Positions 57,712-64,000 of a stretch of 64,000 nucleotides of DNA are shown piece after piece. The stretch spans positions 309,907 to 373,906 of the forward strand of contig NZ_JACSCH020000007.1 of NCBI RefSeq assembly GCF_014451325.2, given 5' to 3'. The first letter of the stretch is position 1. Every line of letters begins with the position of its first letter. Source of the stretch: Streptomyces sp. CB02980. GTDB lineage: Bacteria; Actinomycetota; Actinomycetes; Streptomycetales; Streptomycetaceae. The translations under genes and the position numbers were made by a program. The notes under the pieces are model-generated. The model was not told where the DNA came from, did not search any database, and saw only the letters and a program-made list of their open reading frames with translations.

Positions 57712-59304
57712 CTAGAGCGGGATGTTGCCGTGCTTCTTCGGAGGCAGGGATTCCCGCTTCGTCCGCAGCTGACGCAGCCCCTTCACGATCTGCGGGCGCG
57801 TGTCCGACGGCATGACCACACCGTCGATGTAACCGCGCTCGGCCGCCGTGTACGGGTTGAGCAGGGCGTCCTCGTACTCCTGCATGAGCCGCGCCCGCTC
57901 CGCATCCTGGTCCTCGGCGGCGGCGATGGTGCGACGGTGCAGGATGTTGACCGCGCCCTGCGCGCCCATGACCGCGATCTGCGCCGTCGGCCACGCCAGG
58001 TTCAGGTCCGCACCCAGGTGCTTGGAGCCCATGACGTCGTACGCGCCGCCGAAGGCCTTCCGCGTGATGACCGTGATCAGCGGGACCGTGGCCTCCGCGT
58101 ACGCGTAGATCAGCTTCGCGCCGCGCCGGATGATGCCGCCGTACTCCTGGTCCACGCCCGGCAGGAAGCCCGGCACGTCCACGAAGGTGAGGACCGGGAT
58201 GTTGAACGCGTCGCAGGTGCGGACGAACCGCGCGGCCTTCTCGGACGCGTCGATGTCGAGGCAACCCGCGAACTGCATCGGCTGGTTCGCGACCACACCG
58301 ACCGGGAAGCCCTCCACACGGCCGAAGCCGGTCAGGATGTTCGGCGCGAACAGCGCCTGCGTCTCCAGGAACTCACCGTCGTCGAGGACGTGCTCGATGA
58401 CCTTGTGCATGTCGTACGGCTGGTTCGCCGAGTCCGGGATCAGCGTGTCCAGCTCCCGGTCCTCGTCCGTCACCTCGGTCTCCGCGACCTCCGGGAAGGT
58501 CGGCGGCTCGGAGAGGTTGTTCGACGGAAGGTAGGACAGCAGGGACTTCACGTACTCGATGGCGTCCTTCTCGTCCCCCGCCATGTGGTGCGCCACGCCC
58601 GAGGTCGCGTTGTGCGTCCGGGCGCCGCCCAGCTCCTCGAACCCGACGTCCTCACCGGTCACCGTCTTGATGACGTCGGGACCCGTGATGAACATGTGCG
58701 AGGTCTGGTCCACCATCACCGTGAAGTCGGTGATCGCGGGGGAGTACACCGCGCCGCCCGCGCACGGGCCGACGATCAGCGAGATCTGCGGGATCACCCC
58801 GGAGGCGTGGGTGTTGCGGCGGAAGATCTCGCCGTACATGCCGAGCGCGCTCACACCCTCCTGGATACGGGCGCCGCCGGAGTCGTTGATGCCGATGACG
58901 GGGCAGCCCGTCTTCAGCGCGAAGTCCATCACCTTGATGATCTTCTGGCCGTACGTCTCGCCGAGCGCCCCGCCGAAGACCGTGAAGTCCTGCGAGAACA
59001 CGGCGACCGGGCGCCCGTCGACCGTGCCGTAGCCGGTGACGACACCGTCTCCGTACGGACGGTTCTTCTCCAGACCGAAGTTGGTCGACCGGTGCCGGGC
59101 CAGCTCGTCCAGCTCGACGAACGACCCCTCGTCGAGCAGCAGGGCGATCCGTTCGCGCGCGGTCAGCTTGCCCTTCGCGTGCTGCTTCTCCACCGCACGC
59201 TCCGAGCCGGCATGGGTGGCCTCGTCGATACGGCGCTTGAGGTCCGCGATCTTGCCTGCGGTCGTGTGAATGTCAATCTCGTACTGCTCTGCCGGCTCGG
59301 ACAT
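57712..59304 (-). CDS. Acyl-CoA carboxylase beta subunit (PccB/AccB type)
   Basis: This 530-residue carboxyltransferase has both crotonase-like halves, with the acyl-CoA loop GGARIQEGVSALGMYGEIF and the biotin-binding region ending GGAYDVMGSKHLGADLN. It transfers carboxylate to acetyl- or propionyl-CoA; the residue determining specificity (Asp/Ile about 420) cannot be placed with certainty. It is divergent from birA and carries two palindromes in the shared promoter region. ATG 59304. Confidence 0.94.
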   Translation of the reverse strand: MSEPAEQYEIDIHTTAGKIADLKRRIDEATHAGSERAVEKQHAKGKLTARERIALLLDEGSFVELDELARHRSTNFGLEKNRPYGDGVVTGYGTVDGRPVAVFSQDFTVFGGALGETYGQKIIKVMDFALKTGCPVIGINDSGGARIQEGVSALGMYGEIFRRNTHASGVIPQISLIVGPCAGGAVYSPAITDFTVMVDQTSHMFITGPDVIKTVTGEDVGFEELGGARTHNATSGVAHHMAGDEKDAIEYVKSLLSYLPSNNLSEPPTFPEVAETEVTDEDRELDTLIPDSANQPYDMHKVIEHVLDDGEFLETQALFAPNILTGFGRVEGFPVGVVANQPMQFAGCLDIDASEKAARFVRTCDAFNIPVLTFVDVPGFLPGVDQEYGGIIRRGAKLIYAYAEATVPLITVITRKAFGGAYDVMGSKHLGADLNLAWPTAQIAVMGAQGAVNILHRRTIAAAEDQDAERARLMQEYEDALLNPYTAAERGYIDGVVMPSDTRPQIVKGLRQLRTKRESLPPKKHGNIPL

Positions 59305-59354
59305 CGGGATGCGGCTCCCTGCCTGGTCACGGGGGGTTCGTTGACTACGAATGG

Positions 59355-59398
59355 GCTACTGCTCAGCTACTGAGCCGTAGCGTATCGACGCCGATACG
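59355..59398. promoter_or_regulatory. Two adjacent palindromes between pccB-type gene and birA
   Basis: GCTACTGCTCAG-cta-CTGAGCCGTAGC (59355-59381) is palindromic with one mismatch pair. CGTATCG-acgc-CGATACG (59381-59398) is a perfect 7-bp inverted repeat directly next to it. They occupy the 134-bp divergent promoter region of a carboxylase and its biotin ligase. Confidence 0.7.
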
Positions 59399-59438
59399 GT
59401 TCGGCACTGCGGTCTTTGCCACACCTAGTCTGGCTTGC

Positions 59439-60284
59439 ATGACGTCCTCCCAAGGCTCCGGCGGACCCTGGTCCGACCTCGACCGGCCCCCGCTGAACGC
59501 CCCCGCACTGCGCCGCGCCCTCGTCCTTCCCGACGGCCTGTGGACCTCGCTCGACGTGGTCACGAGCACCGGATCCACCAACAGCGACCTCGCCGCCCGC
59601 GCCGACGAGCTGCCCGAGGGCGCCGTACTCGTCGCCGAGGAGCAGACCTCCGGCCGCGGCCGCCTCGACCGCAGCTGGACGGCGCCCGCCCGCTCCGGGC
59701 TCTTCCTCTCCGTCCTCCTCAAGCCGGAGGTGCCGGTCCACCGCTGGGGCTGGCTCCCGCTGCTCACCGGCGTCGCCGCGGCGACCGGCCTCGCGAAGTC
59801 CGCCGGCGTCGACCTGTCCCTCAAGTGGCCCAACGACCTGCTGGTTTCCGTAGGAGGCGAGGAACGCAAGACCGGCGGCATCCTCGCCGAGCGGGCCGGC
59901 GAGGACGGCATCGTCGTCGGCCTCGGCATCAACGTCACCCTCCGCGAGGACGAACTCCCCGTCCCGGCGGCCGGTTCGCTGCTCCTCGCGGGCGCGGTCT
60001 CCACCGACCGCGACACCCTCCTGCGCGCCGTCCTGCGCTCCCTCGCCGAGTGGTACGGCGACTGGGTACGGGCCGACGGCGACCCCGTCGAGTCCGGTCT
60101 CCAGGCGGCCTACGCGGCCGGCTGCGCGACCCTCGGCCGCCGGGTCAGGGCCGAGCTGCCGGGCGAGCGGATGCTGGAGGGCGAAGCGGTGGCCCTCGAC
60201 GGCGACGGCCGCCTGGTCGTGGCCACGGAGGGCGGCGGCACGGAAGCGGTCGGCGCGGGCGACATCGTCCACCTGCGGACGTAG
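59439..60284 (+). CDS. birA: Biotin-[acetyl-CoA-carboxylase] ligase
   Basis: This 281-residue group I biotin ligase has biotinyl-AMP loop GRGRLDRSW, KWPNDLLV and GGILAERAGEDGIVVGLGINV, with a C-terminal SH3-like cap. No N-terminal helix-turn-helix domain is present, so it does not regulate transcription itself. It is divergent from the carboxylase beta gene, in keeping with its substrate being the biotin carrier domain of the alpha subunit. ATG 59439. Confidence 0.95.
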   Translation: MTSSQGSGGPWSDLDRPPLNAPALRRALVLPDGLWTSLDVVTSTGSTNSDLAARADELPEGAVLVAEEQTSGRGRLDRSWTAPARSGLFLSVLLKPEVPVHRWGWLPLLTGVAAATGLAKSAGVDLSLKWPNDLLVSVGGEERKTGGILAERAGEDGIVVGLGINVTLREDELPVPAAGSLLLAGAVSTDRDTLLRAVLRSLAEWYGDWVRADGDPVESGLQAAYAAGCATLGRRVRAELPGERMLEGEAVALDGDGRLVVATEGGGTEAVGAGDIVHLRT

Positions 60285-60595
60285 GCGGCCGACGCCACGC
60301 CCCGTCGACCTCGGTGTGGGCGATCGTTCCGCCTGGGGGTCCCCCCTGGACGTAGTCCTTGGGGGAGAGACGGGTGGGCGCACCCCACCTGCGCGCGGCG
60401 CCCTCCGGATGCGTCGACCACCGGGGCCCTGCGCCCAAGGGGCCCCGCACGACCGGAGGGCCCGCACGACAGGCCCAGGAACACAGGCGGCAGCCGTTAA
60501 GGCGTGAGCCAAGCCACAGCTGTCGTATCGTGGACCGCGATCCAGGGCGACAGATCGGCAGGGCAAGTGGGCAGGGAACGGGCAGGAGGCGGCCG
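60285..60595. other. Intergenic region between birA and adenylate cyclase
   Basis: 311 bp without a supported gene. It has a GGGGGTCCCCCC self-complementary run near 60336-60347, a GGGGCCC (60423-60429) and GGGCCCC (60440-60446) hairpin, and GTTAAGGCGTGAG close to 60496 upstream of cya. An in-frame TTG at 60359 would extend the cyclase over this hairpin and is rejected. Confidence 0.55.
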
Positions 60596-61738
60596 GTGAC
60601 CGTCGACGACGAGAACGAGGGCCGCGCGCCCGAGCCTCCCGCGTACCCCACCCCCCATCACGAGGTCGACCACACGGCCGAGCCGAGCGACGATCCGCTC
60701 GCCATCCGCCTCGAACAGCTCATCCTCGGCGCGGACCGTCGCTACACCCCGTTCCAGGCCGCCCGCACGGCCGGCGTCTCCATGGAGCTCGCCTCCCGTT
60801 TCTGGCGCGCCATGGGCTTCGCCGACATCGGCCAGGCCAAGGCGCTCACCGAGGCCGACGTCCTCGCGCTGCGCCGGCTGGCCGGTCTCGTCGAGGCCGG
60901 GCTGCTCAGCGAGCCGATGGCCGTGCAGGTCGCCCGTTCCACCGGACAGACCACCGCCCGGCTCGCCGAGTGGCAGATCGACTCCTTCCTGGAGGGCCTC
61001 ACCGAGCCGCCAGAGCCCGGCATGACCCGCACCGAGGTCACGTATCCGCTGGTCGAGCTGCTCCTGCCCGAGCTGGAGGAGTTCCTCATCTACGTCTGGC
61101 GGCGGCAGCTCGCCGCCGCCACCGGCCGGGTGCTCGTGCAGGCCGCCGACGACGAGGAGATGGTCGACCGGCGGCTCGCGGTCGGCTTCGCGGACCTGGT
61201 CGGCTTCACCCGGCTGACCCGCCGCCTGGAGGAGGAGGAGCTCGGCGAGCTGGTCGAGGCCTTCGAGACGACCTGCGCCGACCTGGTCGCCGCGCACGGC
61301 GGCCGGCTCATCAAGACCCTCGGCGACGAGGTGCTGTACGCGGCGGACGACGCCGGTACGGCCGCCGAGATCGCGCTGCGCCTGATCGAGACCCTCAGCC
61401 ACGACGAGACGATGCCCGCGCTGCGCGTCGGCATCGCCTTCGGCACGGTGACGACCCGGATGGGCGACGTCTTCGGCACGACCGTGAACCTGGCGAGCCG
61501 GCTCACCTCGATAGCGCCGAAGGACGCCGTCCTCGTCGACGGCGCGCTCGCGGAGGAGCTGTCCAGGACGGGCGAGGCGCCCGTCTCGGAGACGCAGGCC
61601 GCCGAGGAGGCCGCCCGCGCGGAGAAGGAGGGCCGCCAGGCCGCCACGTACCGCTTCGCGCTCCAGCCGATGTGGCAGCGGCCCGTCCGCGGTCTCGGCG
61701 TCGTCGAACCCTGGCTCCTGACCCGCCGCCCGACCTAG
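60596..61738 (+). CDS. cya: Class III adenylate cyclase
   Basis: This 380-residue protein has an N-terminal regulatory domain (about 40-190, with LEQLILGADRRYTPFQAARTAG) and a class III cyclase homology domain (FADLVGFTRLTRRLEEEEL, then LIKTLGDEVLYAADD and TTVNLASRLTSIAP). Metal-binding Asp residues, LGDEV and the transition-state NLASR are visible. GTG 60596 lies 8 nt after GGAGG and gives the typical streptomycete Cya length. It makes cAMP, which in Streptomyces is linked to germination and development. Confidence 0.93.
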   Translation: MTVDDENEGRAPEPPAYPTPHHEVDHTAEPSDDPLAIRLEQLILGADRRYTPFQAARTAGVSMELASRFWRAMGFADIGQAKALTEADVLALRRLAGLVEAGLLSEPMAVQVARSTGQTTARLAEWQIDSFLEGLTEPPEPGMTRTEVTYPLVELLLPELEEFLIYVWRRQLAAATGRVLVQAADDEEMVDRRLAVGFADLVGFTRLTRRLEEEELGELVEAFETTCADLVAAHGGRLIKTLGDEVLYAADDAGTAAEIALRLIETLSHDETMPALRVGIAFGTVTTRMGDVFGTTVNLASRLTSIAPKDAVLVDGALAEELSRTGEAPVSETQAAEEAARAEKEGRQAATYRFALQPMWQRPVRGLGVVEPWLLTRRPT

Positions 61739-61752
61739 GATCTCCCGTGAAC

Positions 61753-61776
61753 GCCTGTTAACAGCCGTTAACAGGC
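61753..61776. promoter_or_regulatory. Inverted repeat upstream of the enoyl-CoA hydratase gene
   Basis: GCCTGTTAAC (61753-61762) and GTTAACAGGC (61767-61776) form a perfect 10-bp palindrome with 4-bp spacer AGCC, 22 nt before ATG 61799. The AT-rich core makes an operator for a TetR-like regulator more likely than a terminator. Confidence 0.65.
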
Positions 61777-61798
61777 TCTGAATCGGGAGGGTGCGGTC

Positions 61799-62593
61799 AT
61801 GTCCGAGCAGCGCTTCGGTGAGTTCGTGGTGGTCCGGAAGGACGGGAACGGGCACGTCGCCGAGCTGGTCCTCGACCGGCCCAAGGCGATGAACGCCGTC
61901 TCCTCCGAGATGGCCCGCTCCCTCGGCGCCGCCTGCGACGCGCTCGCCGCCGACCCCGCGGTCCGCGTCACCGTGCTGACCTCCTCGAACGACCGCGCCT
62001 TCTGCGTCGGCGCCGACCTCAAGGAGCGCAACTCCTTCACCGACGCCGAGCTGGTCCGCCAGCGGCCGACCGCCCGCGCCGCCTACACCGGCGTCCTGGA
62101 GCTGCCCATGCCGACCGTGGCCGCCGTGCACGGCTACGCCCTCGGCGGCGGCTTCGAGCTGGCGCTCGCCTGCGACGTGATCGTGGCCGACGCGACCGCC
62201 GTGGTGGGTCTCCCCGAGGTGTCCGTGGGCGTCATCCCGGGCGGCGGCGGTACGCAGCTGCTGCCGCGCCGGGTGGGCGCGGCGCGCGCCGCCGAGCTGG
62301 TCTTCACGGCCCGCCGGGTGGAGGCCGCGGAGGCCCGTGAGCTGGGCCTGGTCGACCTCCTGGAGGAGGACGCGCGGACGGCGGCCCTGGAGCTGGCCGG
62401 CCGGATCGCGGCGAACTCGCCGGTCGGGCTGCGGGCCGCGAAGAAGGCCATGCGGCTGGGTCAGGGGCTGGACCTGCGGGCGGGCCTCGAGGTCGAGGAC
62501 GCGGCCTGGCGTTCGGTGGCGTTCTCGGGGGACCGCGCGGAGGGTGTGGCGGCCTTCAACGAGAAGCGGAAGCCGAACTGGCCGGGTGAGTAA
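61799..62593 (+). CDS. Enoyl-CoA hydratase/isomerase
   Basis: This 264-residue crotonase-fold enzyme has the CoA-binding and oxyanion-hole region CVGADLKERNSF and GYALGGGFELALACD, and both catalytic Glu positions appear as LPEVSVGVIPGGGGTQLLPR. It is the second step of fatty-acid beta-oxidation or a related pathway. It lies 60 nt downstream of cya with a palindrome between. ATG 61799 follows GGGAGGG. Confidence 0.92.
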   Translation: MSEQRFGEFVVVRKDGNGHVAELVLDRPKAMNAVSSEMARSLGAACDALAADPAVRVTVLTSSNDRAFCVGADLKERNSFTDAELVRQRPTARAAYTGVLELPMPTVAAVHGYALGGGFELALACDVIVADATAVVGLPEVSVGVIPGGGGTQLLPRRVGAARAAELVFTARRVEAAEARELGLVDLLEEDARTAALELAGRIAANSPVGLRAAKKAMRLGQGLDLRAGLEVEDAAWRSVAFSGDRAEGVAAFNEKRKPNWPGE

Positions 62594-62673
62594 GTTTTAC
62601 CGTTCTGCACCGAATGTCACTTACGGTGACGCCTCGAAGGTGAAAACGGATCAAACCTCCCTAAGCTGGAGGA

Positions 62674-63879
62674 ATGGGTGAGGACGGACGGCTGCGGGCC
62701 GTAGTGGCGCTGGCGCAGGGGATGGCGGCGGCGCACACTCCACGCGAGTTCTGGCGGGCGGCGGCGCTCGGGTCCTGCGACGGGCTCGACGGCACCTTCG
62801 CCGCCCTCTCCGTCTGGCAGCGGGACCACGGACGCCTCAAGGTCCTGGTGAACGCCGGGGAGCGGGCCCTGGGCGAGGAGGAGTTCCCGGACTCGGAGAC
62901 GTATCCGGTGCACCAGTTCCCCGAGATCACCGAGTTCCTGCACGAGCAGTGGGCGGGCGGCGGCGAGCCGGACGCCTGGGTGGAGACCGCCGAGGACCCG
63001 GTCCCGACGGGCCGGGTGGCCGGCCTGCGGCGGCGGGGGCGCGGCTGCTGCGTGGTCGCCCCGATCGTGCTGCACGGGCGCGCGTGGGGCGAGCTGTACG
63101 TGGCCCGCCCGCCGCAGGAGAAACCTTTCACCCGCGCGGACGCCGACTTCGCCACCGTGCTCGCGGCGGTGGTGGCGGCGGGCATCGCCCAGGCCGAACG
63201 CCTGGAGGAGGTCCGCAAGCTCGCGTTCACCGACCCCCTGACGGGACTGGCCAACCGGCGGGCCGTCGACACCCGCCTGGACGAGGCGATCGAGCGCTAC
63301 CGGGTGGACGGCTCCGTGGTCAGCCTGATGGTCTGCGACCTGAACGGCCTCAAGCGGGTCAACGACACCCACGGCCACGCGGTCGGCGACCGGCTCCTCG
63401 AACGCTTCGGATCCGTGCTCTCTCGCTGTGGAGCCATGCTCCCCGGAGCCCTGGCGGCCCGGCTGGGCGGCGACGAGTTCTGCCTCCTGACGGTCGGCCC
63501 GACGGCGGACGAGGTGGTGGCGGTCGCGGAGGAGCTCTGCGTACGGGCGGCGGAGCTGGAACTCGGCGAGGGCGTGGCCTGTGGGGTGGCGTCCACGGGC
63601 GATCCGATCGGCCCGCTCAGGTCGGCCCGCCGCCTCTTCCGCCTCGCGGACGCGGCGCAGTACCAGGCGAAGGCGGCCCGCTCGTCGAAGCCGGTGGTGG
63701 CGGGCCGCGACGGCACGGTCGTCCGCCTGGCCGACGCCCCACCGGGAGCCCGAGACCGCCGCCGCTTCAGGGACGCGCCACCGGTGGACCCGCCTGGGCC
63801 GGAACCGGCTGGGACGGAATCGCCTGGGACGGAATCGCCTGGGACGGAATCGCCTGGGACGGAATCGCCTGGGATGTGA
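62674..63879 (+). CDS. GAF-GGDEF diguanylate cyclase
   Basis: This 401-residue protein has an N-terminal GAF-like sensory domain (about 10-165) and a GGDEF domain (LAFTDPLTGLANRRAVDTRLDEA, DLNGLKRVNDTHGHAVGD and the active ARLGGDEFCLL), so it should make cyclic di-GMP. No RxxD inhibitory site precedes GGDEF. The C terminus ends with tandem GTESP repeats. No transmembrane segment is present. In streptomycetes the position next to cya and an enoyl-CoA hydratase gene matches the CdgE-like diguanylate cyclase, from memory. Confidence 0.92.
   Translation: MGEDGRLRAVVALAQGMAAAHTPREFWRAAALGSCDGLDGTFAALSVWQRDHGRLKVLVNAGERALGEEEFPDSETYPVHQFPEITEFLHEQWAGGGEPDAWVETAEDPVPTGRVAGLRRRGRGCCVVAPIVLHGRAWGELYVARPPQEKPFTRADADFATVLAAVVAAGIAQAERLEEVRKLAFTDPLTGLANRRAVDTRLDEAIERYRVDGSVVSLMVCDLNGLKRVNDTHGHAVGDRLLERFGSVLSRCGAMLPGALAARLGGDEFCLLTVGPTADEVVAVAEELCVRAAELELGEGVACGVASTGDPIGPLRSARRLFRLADAAQYQAKAARSSKPVVAGRDGTVVRLADAPPGARDRRRFRDAPPVDPPGPEPAGTESPGTESPGTESPGTESPGM
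63796..63870 (+). repeat. 15-bp tandem repeats at the end of the diguanylate cyclase gene
   Basis: GGGACGGAATCGCCT occurs four times in perfect tandem (63811-63870), preceded by one degenerate copy (63796-63810). It encodes GTESP units in frame, ending PGM. The repeat number could vary by slippage without frame change. The sequence after 63880 holds no supported gene. Confidence 0.9.
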
Positions 63880-64000
63880 GGGGCGGGGGTGAGGTGTCTG
63901 GCGCGGGGGTTTCGGGTGGGGTGCGGGTGCGGCCGCCCTCTTTCCGAGTGTGGCGGCCTCCGCCACCGCGTCAAGGGCGCTCCCTGCGGTCGCGTCGCTG

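Noticed and set aside
1..64000. CRISPR arrays, rRNA, tRNA and insertion sequences
   Set aside because: No regularly spaced repeats with unique spacers, no tRNA cloverleaf and no transposase-like frames were found; the direct repeats present are short tandem or regulatory types.

Overview
The window is high-GC actinobacterial chromosome and almost certainly Streptomyces. Coding capacity is dense, third positions are GC-rich, GTG starts are common, and several gene sets are streptomycete hallmarks (AfsQ1/AfsQ2/SigQ, an acyl-CoA carboxylase with epsilon subunit, class III adenylate cyclase, LAXTG-type surface proteins). From memory, the backbone order resembles the Streptomyces coelicolor chromosome around afsQ1/afsQ2. 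No tRNA, rRNA, CRISPR array, insertion sequence, integrase or phage module was seen.

Layout. 1-6.5 kb: a nucleoside uptake operon (BMP lipoprotein, ATPase, two permeases), cytidine deaminase and thymidine phosphorylase. 6.5-15.4 kb: mixed accessory genes, including a decayed Uma2-type gene, HAD phosphatase, ECF sigma factor, L,D-transpeptidase, MFS/LysR pair, S66 peptidase, acetyltransferase and a glycine/threonine-rich secreted protein. 15.6-22.9 kb: adenosine deaminase, small secreted protein, PspC and VanZ membrane proteins, lipoprotein-afsQ2-afsQ1 divergent from sigQ, and a uridine-kinase-like P-loop protein. 23-26.3 kb: MFS and flavin reductase divergent from a TetR regulator. 26.4-29.7 kb: deoC with two aldehyde dehydrogenases, one lacking its catalytic half. 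29.9-44.6 kb: a cell-surface block with a class F sortase and partner, a Pst-type ABC transporter, three PstS-like proteins, LAXTG proteins and a sortase-like protein lacking both catalytic His and Cys. 44.8-47.6 kb: phospho-sugar mutase and purine nucleoside phosphorylase. 47.7-64 kb: NAD(P)H-quinone dehydrogenase, DeoR regulator, acyl-CoA carboxylase subunits, Maf, MFS/TetR, BirA, adenylate cyclase, enoyl-CoA hydratase and a GAF-GGDEF diguanylate cyclase.

How the genes work together. Transporter, cdd, deoA, add, deoC, aldehyde dehydrogenases, mutase and PNP form a complete nucleoside salvage/catabolism route dispersed over 47 kb. Five of these transcription units carry the same 12-bp palindrome, CTAYGCGYGTAG, near the start, which suggests one unidentified regulator. 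A near-copy of the AfsQ1 box in the sigQ-afsQ1 intergenic region (GTnAC-N6-GTnAC) lies upstream of the class F sortase partner gene, linking the cell-surface block to AfsQ. The most novel unit is the 33.6-44.6 kb Pst-like/LAXTG/pseudosortase cluster, which looks like a surface-anchored ligand capture system built around a phosphate-type ABC transporter.
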